Assembly: GCA_004282745.1 (NCBI GenBank)
Contig: SHMT01000034.1
Location: 1-45,697, forward strand
DNA from: Candidatus Scalindua sp. SCAELEC01
Lineage (GTDB): Bacteria > Planctomycetota > Brocadiia > Brocadiales > Scalinduaceae
Reading direction: 5' to 3'
Length of the DNA: 45,697 bases
Part shown: positions 8,114 through 15,912 of the stretch, in pieces
Layout of the letters: each line of letters starts with the position of its first letter
Position numbering within the stretch: the stretch's first letter is position 1
Position numbers and translations under genes: made by a program
The notes under the pieces: model-generated
Told to the model about the DNA's origin: nothing
The model's database searches: none
Seen by the model: only the letters and a program-made list of their open reading frames with translations

Positions 8114-9826
8114 ATGAGCATAAAGGAAGTACGAAAAAAGTTATTTGGACAGATCTTACTGGAAAAGAGACTGGTAAATGAAAAACAGATCGAGAGTGCG
8201 CTCGAAATGCAGCAGATGAACGGTAAATCCTTGGGCAAAACATTAGTAGAGTCTGGTGCCACCACACATTCATTAATACTTGAAGCTTTAAGTGATTATT
8301 TGAACATGGATATTATTGACTTAAAAAAAGTCGAACTGGAACCGGATATTATTGAAAAGATTCCCCCTTCAGTTGCACAGCTTTATCGCGTTCTTCCAAT
8401 AGCATACGATGGGAATACCCTTACACTAGCACAGGAAGAACCGCTCAATATTGAGCAGATGGATGACCTAAGATTCTTGCTCAAGTATGACCTTAAGGCT
8501 GTTCTGGTAGAACAAGAGTTGATCTCAGACTGTATGGATAAATACTATCCGGGGCAGCATGAATCCATTGAAGCACTCATGGATACATTTGAGAACTATA
8601 CTCCTGAAGAAGAGAATAGGAACACTACCGAATCTTCAGAAATTGGCAATCTTGAAAATTTGGTCGATAATGCTCCAGTAAAAAGTTTTGTCAATTTAAT
8701 ACTGTTGCAGGCAATTTCAGATAAGGCAAGCGACATCCATTTTGAAACCTTTGAAAATGAGTTCCATGTTCGTTTCAGAGTTGATGGTATGCTGCTCGAT
8801 GAGATACCTGTGCCACCACAATTTGCAAATGGCATTGTTTCAAGACTCAAAGTTATGGGAAACATGGATATAGCAGAAAAGAGAGTGCCACAAGATGGTC
8901 ATGCGCATGTAACCATAAGGGGCCATCACGTTGATATTCGCATCTCCACACTACCTACCAAACATGGAGAGAGCATCGTTCTGAGGATACTGGACAAGAA
9001 TTCAGTTTCACTCGATCTTACTGAATTGGGATTAAATTACCAAGATCTTAACACAATTAAACATTTGATGAAGAAAACATACGGCATTATCTTAGTAACC
9101 GGTCCAACAGGCTCGGGTAAAACGACAACATTATACGCCTCTCTAAATTTTGTACGTAGCTCAGGCAAAAAAATTATTACTACCGAAGATCCTGTAGAAT
9201 ACGATATTGATGGTATCACGCAGATCCAAATCCATTCAGAAATTGGCGTTACATTTGCCAATAGCCTGAGAGCGATATTAAGACAAGATCCCGACATAAT
9301 ACTGATGGGTGAGATCAGAGATCTAGAAACAGTTGAAGTCGCAATGCATGCATCCCTTACCGGCCATCTCGTTTTAAGTACCCTACATACAAACGATGCA
9401 CCTTCGACGATAACAAGGTTAATCAATATGGGTGTAAAACCATACTTAATAACTGCTTCCCTTACGGCTGCCATAAATCAGCGGTTGGTGAGAAAACTAT
9501 GCCCCGAATGCAGAGAGGAATATGTACCGGACAAAAATATTATCAACAAACTTCGGATCCCTGAATCTGTCTTAGGGGAAAAGCACTTTTATCGAGAAAG
9601 AGGTTGCAGCAAATGTAACAATACCGGTTACAAGGGAAGATTGTCTATCCTTGAAATAATGACGATTAACGATGAGATCTGTTCCCACATCATTCAACAA
9701 TCGTCAACAGAAACAATAAGGGAAGTTGCGAGAAGGAACGGTATGAGAACTTTGTTAGAGAGCGGGCTTAACGCAATCTATAATGGTCAGACTACAATAA
9801 AAGAGGTTATGAGGGAGGTAGCCTAG
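8114..9826 (+). CDS. GspE/PilB-type secretion ATPase (second of two)
   Basis: A 570-residue paralogue of the preceding gene, with AAGGA before its ATG and only 9 bp between them, so they are cotranscribed. The ATPase core is complete: GPTGSGKT at 330-337, TEDPVEYDI, IILMGEIRD, TGHLVLSTLHTND, and zinc cysteines 463/466 and 498/501. The N-terminal MshEN-like domain keeps the length and spacing of the motifs but has Ser39 for the key Arg and Tyr62 for the terminal Gln, so cyclic di-GMP binding is doubtful. It may form mixed hexamers with the first ATPase or be a dedicated alternative motor (inference). Confidence 0.9.
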   Translation: MSIKEVRKKLFGQILLEKRLVNEKQIESALEMQQMNGKSLGKTLVESGATTHSLILEALSDYLNMDIIDLKKVELEPDIIEKIPPSVAQLYRVLPIAYDGNTLTLAQEEPLNIEQMDDLRFLLKYDLKAVLVEQELISDCMDKYYPGQHESIEALMDTFENYTPEEENRNTTESSEIGNLENLVDNAPVKSFVNLILLQAISDKASDIHFETFENEFHVRFRVDGMLLDEIPVPPQFANGIVSRLKVMGNMDIAEKRVPQDGHAHVTIRGHHVDIRISTLPTKHGESIVLRILDKNSVSLDLTELGLNYQDLNTIKHLMKKTYGIILVTGPTGSGKTTTLYASLNFVRSSGKKIITTEDPVEYDIDGITQIQIHSEIGVTFANSLRAILRQDPDIILMGEIRDLETVEVAMHASLTGHLVLSTLHTNDAPSTITRLINMGVKPYLITASLTAAINQRLVRKLCPECREEYVPDKNIINKLRIPESVLGEKHFYRERGCSKCNNTGYKGRLSILEIMTINDEICSHIIQQSSTETIREVARRNGMRTLLESGLNAIYNGQTTIKEVMREVA

Positions 9827-9865
9827 GGCTCTGTTTGTGAATGAGAAACTCAGGTTTTGTTGTCT

Positions 9866-10003
9866 GGTGATTTAAGATATTTTAATGAGACCGATATAAA
9901 ATCGGTTGACAGAGTAGAGAAGCCAAAAAAATATGTAGAAGAAGTTGAGAGGATGCTTAAAGCGCTCATAAAATCGCTAGAAATTAAGTACTTGAACCCT
10001 TGA
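9866..10003 (+). pseudogene. C-terminal remnant of a second type of four helix bundle gene
   Basis: An open stretch reads GDLRYFNETDIKSVDRV, then EEVERMLKALIKSLE and ends KYLNP. EEVERMLKALIKSLE is characteristic of the C-terminal helix of longer four helix bundle proteins. The N-terminal two thirds are missing. Confidence 0.6.
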
Positions 10004-10104
10004 ATCCTCGGATCCTTGAACCCTTTTTGTTAACACAACGGGATTACCGAAGAGCATGGTAGATCAAAATAGCTGCAGGAAGTCTTGCATCAGTATCGGC
10101 AAGC

Positions 10105-10180
10105 AACTCCTGAATTCTCCATATAAAATGAAAGATTTCAAAAACAATTCGTAAATCTGAAATCTGAAATGTTTTTCCGG
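10105..10180 (+). repeat. Spacer module, copy C, upstream of gspF
   Basis: CTCCTGAATTCT, CATATAAAATGAAAGATTTC and AATTCGTAAATCTGAAATC match the modules at 734, 4869 and 15168. Just beyond it the words AGATACCGAT also occur in front of the receiver-GGDEF gene (about 4995), showing that the two upstream regions share descent. Confidence 0.6.
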
Positions 10181-10226
10181 CCCGTCCTGGCCAGATACCG
10201 ATAAACTATTTCTATCAAAAGAGACT

Positions 10227-11471
10227 ATGCCAACTTTCAGATTTAAAGCAATAGACGAAAAAGGCCTCTTGATCAAAGATTGGGTTGAAGCGGGATCAAA
10301 TGAAGAGGCAATCAAAAAGATTGGTGAGAGGGGGTTCTTTCTCACCAATATAAAGGAGTCCAAATCCCTTAAGAAAAACGGTACCAGAAACAGGAAAAAG
10401 CAAAAATATCCAACAGCATTATTATTAAGTAGGATAAATCCAAAAGAGATAGACTCCTTCACAAGAGAGTTATCAACACTCCAGGAAGCGGGAATATCAA
10501 TTGTAGAGAGTTTGATTATTATTGAATCTGAGCAGAAAAAAGGATTATTAAAAAACATCCTCGGTCAAATGGTAAGGGATATTCAGGAGGGTGCTAATCT
10601 TTCAGGATCAATGCAGAAGCACCCGAAAGCATTCGACAAACTCTATATCAATACCATAAAAGCGGGAGAGATTGGGGGTGCACTTGATGTAATTCTTGAT
10701 AGACTGGCAAATTATCGAGAAAAAATCCGGGCACTCAAACTAAAAATAATAAGTGCCATAACCTACCCCCTCTCTGTTATTTTCGTTTCAGGTGCAATAA
10801 TAACAGCGATTATGATGTTCATAATTCCCAAATTTTCAAAGATGTTTGAAGAGTTAGATATCTCGCTTCCATGGATTACGGTAATGATCATTTGCATGAG
10901 CGACTTGATGATTACCCATTGGTACGCAATCTTTGGATCTCCTATCGCTTTTTTTGTCATATTTAAGCTTAGTATGAGAATAAAAAGATGCAGGTTGATA
11001 GTGGATAAGATAAAACTCAAACTACCCATTATTGGTAGCATCATAGGCAAGTCTGTTATTTCTAAGTTTGTCAGAACTCTTGCAACCTTAACATCAAGTG
11101 GTGTTCCCATTTTACAGTCTTTAGATAATGTGAAAGATGCTACAGGAAATACAGCATTAAGAAACGCAATCGAATATATGCATAATAAAATTCGTGACGG
11201 AGAAAAAATTGCAAAGACTCTGAGAGATACAAAGATATGCAGACCCACACTAGTCAGTATGATAGAAATTGGAGAAAGATCTGGAAAATTAGATATGATG
11301 CTTGCCAAAGCTGCCGATAATTATGATAAAGAAATTGATGCCGCCGTAACGTCTATGATAAGTTTGATCGAACCCGTTATGGTCACCTTTATCGGTTGTG
11401 CTATTGGCACAATAGTGTTGGCTCTCTTCATGCCTCTTATTAAACTCATGAGCAGTATGGGTACGTTTTAA
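10227..11471 (+). CDS. gspF: GspF/PilC-type inner-membrane platform protein
   Basis: A 414-residue membrane protein. Residues 1-60 are the short N-terminal region (PTFRFKAIDEKG). Two T2SSF domains follow at about 75-200 and 275-400, marked by FTRELSTLQEAGISIVESL and FVRTLATLTSSGVPILQSL. Three hydrophobic segments are visible (about 178-203, 215-250 and 380-405). The family forms the membrane platform on which the GspE-type ATPase works and pseudopilins are assembled. Length and layout are normal. It is preceded by the spacer module and followed 16 bp later by a pseudopilin gene. Confidence 0.93.
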   Translation: MPTFRFKAIDEKGLLIKDWVEAGSNEEAIKKIGERGFFLTNIKESKSLKKNGTRNRKKQKYPTALLLSRINPKEIDSFTRELSTLQEAGISIVESLIIIESEQKKGLLKNILGQMVRDIQEGANLSGSMQKHPKAFDKLYINTIKAGEIGGALDVILDRLANYREKIRALKLKIISAITYPLSVIFVSGAIITAIMMFIIPKFSKMFEELDISLPWITVMIICMSDLMITHWYAIFGSPIAFFVIFKLSMRIKRCRLIVDKIKLKLPIIGSIIGKSVISKFVRTLATLTSSGVPILQSLDNVKDATGNTALRNAIEYMHNKIRDGEKIAKTLRDTKICRPTLVSMIEIGERSGKLDMMLAKAADNYDKEIDAAVTSMISLIEPVMVTFIGCAIGTIVLALFMPLIKLMSSMGTF

Positions 11472-11487
11472 TGGTTTTGAAAGAAAG

Positions 11488-12273
11488 ATGATAAAATCAG
11501 ATTTTAGAACAAAATTCATCAAAAGTTTAAGGAACCACTCACAATCAGAAAAAATTTCTACCGGAGAAAATTGGAAATATGAGATGCCCTTTAATGAGAC
11601 GATATCCTCTAAGAGAGAAAAAGAGTCGCAGGATTTGGAACAACTTGCAGCAAATCCTTTCCAGCCGTTTAAAAATAATTCTCCAACCGGGTTTACGCTC
11701 GTAGAGTTGCTCATTGTTCTTGCAATTATTATGGTACTCGTTGGAATTACCGTACCTGTTGTAAGTTCTATACAGACTAACGCAAAGAGTGGTGTCACAA
11801 CGGCTCAGATAAGTCAATTGGGGCTAGCACTGAAACAATTTGAATGTGACTTTGGTTTTTTTCCACCGGACAGTTATACAACAGCAGATACAGCACTCTC
11901 TCTTGGCAATATAGAGATACCTCGCGATGACGATCTCAACACGAGCCTGAAATGCTCTGTTTTCTTTCTTGGTAGTAGATTTACCTTCAGTTCAGCAAGT
12001 TTTAATGAAACATTCGGTCCATATATTGAATTCAAGAGATCACAAATTGAAGGATCAGGAGTCGAATTTGCCACAGACACTGCAACTCTCAGTATAGAAG
12101 GCATTAACGGAACCAGACAGGTCTTCCAGTATAAAGACCCCTTTGGTAGTTATTATTCTTATAATAGTAGCTCTCCCTCTCACAATATCGCCTCGTTTGA
12201 TATATATTCATTCGGGCCTGACAAGGTAGACGATTCAGGAACAAGCACAAGTGATGACATTACAAACTGGTAA
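11488..12273 (+). CDS. GspG-like pseudopilin with a very long leader
   Basis: A 261-residue protein. The prepilin cut site is TG-FTLVE with cleavage after Gly68, followed by a hydrophobic helix. From the first ATG the leader would be 68 residues, charged and hydrophilic, against the usual 5-25. A second in-frame ATG (residue 33, nt 11584) would give 36, still long. The C-terminus SFGPDKVDDSGTSTSDDITN resembles the calcium-binding end of major pseudopilin GspG (..GPDG..DDI.NW). It overlaps the next pseudopilin gene by 23 bp. It is expected to be inserted in the inner membrane and cut by a prepilin peptidase encoded elsewhere. Confidence 0.85.
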   Translation: MIKSDFRTKFIKSLRNHSQSEKISTGENWKYEMPFNETISSKREKESQDLEQLAANPFQPFKNNSPTGFTLVELLIVLAIIMVLVGITVPVVSSIQTNAKSGVTTAQISQLGLALKQFECDFGFFPPDSYTTADTALSLGNIEIPRDDDLNTSLKCSVFFLGSRFTFSSASFNETFGPYIEFKRSQIEGSGVEFATDTATLSIEGINGTRQVFQYKDPFGSYYSYNSSSPSHNIASFDIYSFGPDKVDDSGTSTSDDITNW

Positions 12274-12700
12274 TAGGGGATTTACCCTAACAGAACTCTT
12301 AGTGGTTATCAGCATAATCCTCGTAATTACTGCATCCATCTTGACGGTCGTTCCTCGTTTAAACAAAGACACTCAGGTAAAGGCTTCAAAGACAATGATC
12401 GACCGTCTGGAGATGGCGATTGAGGACTATTACGGTGATAACAGATCCTATCCTTCCGGAGATATAGAAAATCTCAAGACTCTGTTGCAACCATCTGATA
12501 CAACCCTAAAACAGTATATCGAGTTTAATGATCGTGAACTGAGCGGTGATACTATTATTGATGGTTGGGGTAATTCTCTCGTATATATTTCTCCTGGAAA
12601 CCAAAATACCGTTTCATACGATCTATATTCTCCAGGCTCAGATGGAACATCTACAACTTCCGGAAGTGACATTGACGACATAAACAATTGGAGTAGATAA
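12251..12700 (+). CDS. gspG: GspG-like major pseudopilin
   Basis: A 149-residue pseudopilin with the leader MMTLQTGNRG cut before FTLTE, and a hydrophobic helix to about residue 32. The globular part has the GspG hallmarks DGWGNSLVYISPG and YDLYSPGSDG, and ends in DIDDINNW. Length and motifs fit the major pseudopilin. The start is GTG at 12251 directly followed by ATG at 12254; either is possible. It overlaps the upstream pseudopilin, implying translational coupling. Confidence 0.88.
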   Translation: MMTLQTGNRGFTLTELLVVISIILVITASILTVVPRLNKDTQVKASKTMIDRLEMAIEDYYGDNRSYPSGDIENLKTLLQPSDTTLKQYIEFNDRELSGDTIIDGWGNSLVYISPGNQNTVSYDLYSPGSDGTSTTSGSDIDDINNWSR

Positions 12701-12994
12701 AAAATAGTGTGTTTGATTTGTATGTAAGTTTCGTTTAGTCACATAATTGATATGGCCGAAAATCTTGTAATTATTCAGGGATTTAAAAACAGAATTCTGA
12801 ATACTGAATAAATACAAAATCCTAAAAGAGCGCAACAAGAAAGAGAGAGTCTCTTTCAACCATCCCTAAACCTTTCAGTTCTTTCAGTTTCCTCTTGATT
12901 TCAACCGACTGAAGAGTTATTCTTGCCTTGTTTTGCGGTTAATATCTCTTCCCAAACAAATGGACACTGATGCTTTCAAGATAACGAGATTAAT
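12701..12994. other. Spacer with decayed repeat words
   Basis: No gene. 'GAATTCTGAATACTGAAT' at about 12793 is the flank word of the four-helix element; otherwise nothing is recognised. Confidence 0.45.
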
Positions 12995-13468
12995 TTGAAA
13001 TCACTCATAAATACTAAACATGCTTTTACACTCGTAGAAATGCTTGTCGTAATCGCAATCATCGTTTTAATAGGTGTAGTGACCATACCATCAATTACAC
13101 CGTTCCTGAAAGGACAAAGTTTGAGTAAAGGTGCTCGCATTGTTCAAGCAAAGGCTCTGGCAGCAAGGACAATGGCCATTAATTCCAGAAAAACACGATG
13201 GCTGGTTTTTGACTCGACGTACTCAAAACTGTCAATCAAAGACGAGAATAATAGCGAATTAGGAAGAGAAGAGTTCCTTCCAGACAACATTGAATTTGAT
13301 ACGAGTGCGGGAACATGGATTACGGGTACAAGCACCATTAGCTTCGATCCGAATGGTTCTGCAGATATTTCAGCCTTTAGCACAGATACGATTACTATTA
13401 AAAACAAGCAAGGTAACTCAAAAAACCTGAGAATAATTGGCTATACGGGTCAAATTTCAAGTAATTAG
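12995..13468 (+). CDS. GspH/FimT-like minor pseudopilin
   Basis: A 157-residue protein with leader KHA-FTLVEM, a hydrophobic helix, and the GspH/FimT pattern of a conserved stretch after the helix (ARIVQAKALAARTMAINSRKTRWLVFD) followed by beta-rich sequence with ISFDPNGSAD near the end. The residue before the cut is Ala10 rather than Gly. No in-frame ATG or GTG exists between the upstream TGA (12968) and the leader, so TTG at 12995 is taken as the start. The gene ends Ser-Asn-TAG, and the stop codon merges into a repeat element. Confidence 0.8.
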   Translation: MKSLINTKHAFTLVEMLVVIAIIVLIGVVTIPSITPFLKGQSLSKGARIVQAKALAARTMAINSRKTRWLVFDSTYSKLSIKDENNSELGREEFLPDNIEFDTSAGTWITGTSTISFDPNGSADISAFSTDTITIKNKQGNSKNLRIIGYTGQISSN

Positions 13469-13501
13469 TATTTGAACAAAAACTATTATGAGATGAGTAT
13501 A
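13460..13501. repeat. Fragmentary repeat ends at the gspH-like stop codon
   Basis: AGTAATTAGTATTTGAACAA followed by AAACTA matches the end of the element at 19393-19551. It runs straight into ATTATGAGATGAGTATA (13485-13501), the end of the family seen at 18360, 24347 and 29914. The stop codon TAG (13466-13468) is inside the match. Confidence 0.55.
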
Positions 13502-13550
13502 CGTAGCTGTGATCGTTGTGCTTAAACTGATGATTTCAGACTAAAAGACC

Positions 13551-13655
13551 TTAACGCAGGCGCAGAGCTTGCAGAGAAAAAGCAAATTTTTGTTGTAAGG
13601 GGCTTACGTTGTAACCCCTACTTTCACTCTGCGTCCTCGGCGACCTCTGCGTTAA
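13551..13655. mobile_element. Short MITE-like element, same ends but different interior
   Basis: The left end TTAACGCAGGCGCAGAGC (from 13551) and the right end GACCTCTGCGTTAA (to 13655) are relatives of the 26-bp ends of the element at 4540-4704. The 50-bp interior differs. About 105 bp, non-coding. Confidence 0.65.
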
Positions 13656-13706
13656 TAAGAGTACTACCCGCTGAAAGCGGTTTTTTTTTCTCAGTTTGTC
13701 TCAGTA

Positions 13707-13864
13707 GCGTCCGGTTAGGTTTTTGCGTATTTAATTTATTGTCCAAAAACGTGTCATTTCCGCATGTTTTTTAGCGGGAATCTATGATGAAACGAGTCTC
13801 TGTATACCCAATAAAGGCGTTCGGGTATGACGAAAACCGCCTAAGCTAAAACTTAACCGGACAA
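13707..13864. mobile_element. Inverted-repeat element with GTCCGGTTAGG ends
   Basis: The left end GCGTCCGGTTAGGTTTT (13707-13723) and the right end AAAACTTAACCGGACAA (13848-13864) are inverted repeats with 15 of 17 matching. An AGTTTGTCT word stands outside both ends and may be a target duplication. The core 13753-13831 matches 34613-34717 in the opposite orientation. Confidence 0.6.
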
Positions 13865-13937
13865 TAATGAGTTTGTCTTAGAAAAAATTTAATAACAAAT
13901 CAAACAACTTTACAATTTAGCTTTTCTCTATAGTAAT

Positions 13938-13942
13938 AAGGG
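13938..13942 (+). promoter_or_regulatory. Ribosome binding site pointing to an ATT start
   Basis: AAGGG stands 8 nt before ATT at 13951. The frame upstream of the pseudopilin helix has no ATG, GTG or TTG back to the TAG at 13918-13920. Confidence 0.4.
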
Positions 13943-13950
13943 AATTTTCC

Positions 13951-14637
13951 ATTTCAACAATACGTCAAAAAATAAGACCGCTCCAATACTCTCAAGCGGG
14001 CTTCACTCTTATTGAAATTGGAATAGCCATTTTCATACTTGGTGTAGTGTTTACCGGTATCTTGGCCATATTTCCCATTGGAATTGAGTCCACAAAGAGG
14101 GTGGCCCAACATTCCAATGCCTCTATCCTCAGCGAATTAGCACTATCGGAACTGAAAACAGTCGATATGGTAGGAGTTGTCGGAACAATGACTGCCGGTC
14201 AATCTTATACGTATCCAGATATAAGCGATATCAATAAAGATAAACCTTTTGAAGATTCGGCAGGGAACACAGTATTTGCACAATATTCGTGGCAGGCGGT
14301 GTTAAAAAGTATAAATACTACTGACGCAAACCTGATCAGGGCACAAATTTCTATTTTTATGAACGGTAATCCCTCTGAATTTGGAACGGGAACAGCTAAC
14401 TTCACACAAGACAGCGCAAATGTACAATACACAACACCATTACCTTCAAAACTCACCTCCAAACAATACATACGGGAACAAAATGAAGCCTTCTGGTATA
14501 GGATAGATACGATAGACACCAATACTTCAACCATTGTCTTAGAAGGGCCATACTTAGGAAGCTCTGGATCAGGCCTTGCATTTTCTACGACAGACGATAT
14601 TATTGATATCTTTGAAACCATGTTGGCGAAACATTAA
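13951..14637 (+). CDS. GspI/PilV-like minor pseudopilin, non-canonical start
   Basis: The frame reads a complete prepilin leader, ISTIRQKIRPLQYSQAG-FTLIE, followed by the helix IGIAIFILGVVFTGILAIFP, then a globular domain ending at 14637 (about 228 residues). The first standard start codon, GTG at 14047, lies inside the membrane helix and would remove the leader, so it cannot be right for a pseudopilin. ATT at 13951 with AAGGG 8 nt upstream is the best candidate, giving a 17-residue leader. A lost start codon is the alternative. The order H-like, I-like, J-like, K-like and the YSWQAVLK stretch support GspI. The 480-bp spacer upstream is filled by two inverted-repeat elements. Confidence 0.7.
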   Translation: MSTIRQKIRPLQYSQAGFTLIEIGIAIFILGVVFTGILAIFPIGIESTKRVAQHSNASILSELALSELKTVDMVGVVGTMTAGQSYTYPDISDINKDKPFEDSAGNTVFAQYSWQAVLKSINTTDANLIRAQISIFMNGNPSEFGTGTANFTQDSANVQYTTPLPSKLTSKQYIREQNEAFWYRIDTIDTNTSTIVLEGPYLGSSGSGLAFSTTDDIIDIFETMLAKH

Positions 14638-14754
14638 TTCCGTGCGTACGATCAACTAAAAGATCTGAAAGTCAGAATTCAGAATGAAAAGAAAGCCGAT
14701 GAAAGGATTTACAATTTGAGAATTACGAATTGAAAGTAAGAAGACAGAATTCAG

Positions 14755-15190
14755 GAGCCAGAATGAAAAACCCATCTGACCATCCGTGTAAAAAAGCTGG
14801 TAAAAAAATTTGAAGATTTGGTTTTGACAACTCGTCCCAGCCCGACAACCTCTTTCTAGAGGTTGAACGCATCCGGGCGGAAAGCACATCAACCAAAGTA
14901 GATTTATACCTATTACACAAGGATTATGAAAATAAGTTAAGTCGTCTTGGCTAACTTTTCCAAAAGCTAAATCTGCCGTCCATGGTAGTTTTTACGGACT
15001 TTTGAACTTGCGTCTTCGACGCAAAAAATAAGGAAATATTGAAATTCCTATACATGAACGTAGGGATAAGTTAATATTAGCAATAGACCTTGAATATAAT
15101 GATATTGATTATTTAATAAATCATATTTAAGAGATCAGCACACTACTTGAGCCATAATCATCTATTATTCTGAATTCTGTCTTCTTACTT
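14755..15190 (+). pseudogene. Heavily decayed four helix bundle gene
   Basis: Fragments in different frames align with the copy at 370-736: KFEDLVLTT near 14808, STKVDLYLLHKDYENKLS near 14890-14940, LILAIDLEYNDIDYLI near 15075-15115, and a stretch ending SSIILNSVFLL before 15190. About 120 bp of foreign sequence interrupts it at about 14940-15060. Confidence 0.55.
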
Positions 15191-15227
15191 TAAATTCGTA
15201 AATCTGAAATGCTTTTCTGAGTCGTTC
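15168..15227 (+). repeat. Spacer module, copy D, upstream of the gspJ-like gene
   Basis: ATTCTGAATTCTGTCTTCTT and AAATTCGTAAATCTGAAATG match the modules at 734, 4869 and 10105, but the ATATAAAATGAAAGATTTC middle is missing. Confidence 0.5.
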
Positions 15228-15243
15228 AAGTTTGGACCTTGTC

Positions 15244-15906
15244 ATGAATGAGGGAATTCCAATAGAGAAAAGAGATGACTTAAATGAATCCGCCTTCACC
15301 CTGGTAGAACTGGTTGTAGCGGTATCTTTGGCTTCAATAATTATCTTCATTACGGTAACACTATTTAATCAGGCAAGCACGGTCTTCTCAGAAGCTGATG
15401 CATGCAACGAGGTATATCAAAATGCAAGATCTGTTTTTGACATAATAAAAAGAGACATTTCTGGTTCAACCTTAAATGCAAATAATGAATTGGTAAAATC
15501 GTATGACAATGTTGATCCAAATGACTACCTTGTGATTAGTGCAAAAGGGGGCAGCGACATACTCACACTCTTATCAAGTGCGCCCAATAATGCGGGAAAA
15601 CCCGTTGCCTTAATTACCTATTTCCTGACCACCAACAATATTCTGAAAAAAGCTGAGATCACCCTAGACACTACACTCAATACCAATATGTCAACTTTTG
15701 ATCCTGATACGGTAACCGCCTCCGAACTTGGATTCAATATTGAATCGCTACAATTTAGATATCTCGATATGGATGGAACATGGCATAACTCATGGGATAG
15801 TACAACAAAAAGATATGTACCTGATGCGATAGAAGTAAACATGACCATCTCTGACATGCGTAATAGGTACTCAAGGGAATTTACACGGATTCATTCGATA
15901 CCATAA
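15244..15906 (+). CDS. GspJ-like minor pseudopilin
   Basis: About 220 residues from ATG at 15244 (TTG at 15232 is also open). The leader ends ESA and is cut before FTLVELVVAVSLASI, again with Ala rather than Gly before the cut. The globular region has ARSVFDIIKRDISGS and LQFRYLDMDGTWHNSW, the pattern of GspJ/PilW pseudopilins (a bulky WxxSW near the middle, then a statement of amphipathic strands). It is 6 bp upstream of the gspK-like gene, as in classical T2SS operons where J precedes K. It probably forms part of the pseudopilus tip. Confidence 0.8.
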   Translation: MNEGIPIEKRDDLNESAFTLVELVVAVSLASIIIFITVTLFNQASTVFSEADACNEVYQNARSVFDIIKRDISGSTLNANNELVKSYDNVDPNDYLVISAKGGSDILTLLSSAPNNAGKPVALITYFLTTNNILKKAEITLDTTLNTNMSTFDPDTVTASELGFNIESLQFRYLDMDGTWHNSWDSTTKRYVPDAIEVNMTISDMRNRYSREFTRIHSIP

Positions 15907-15912
15907 CTACAG

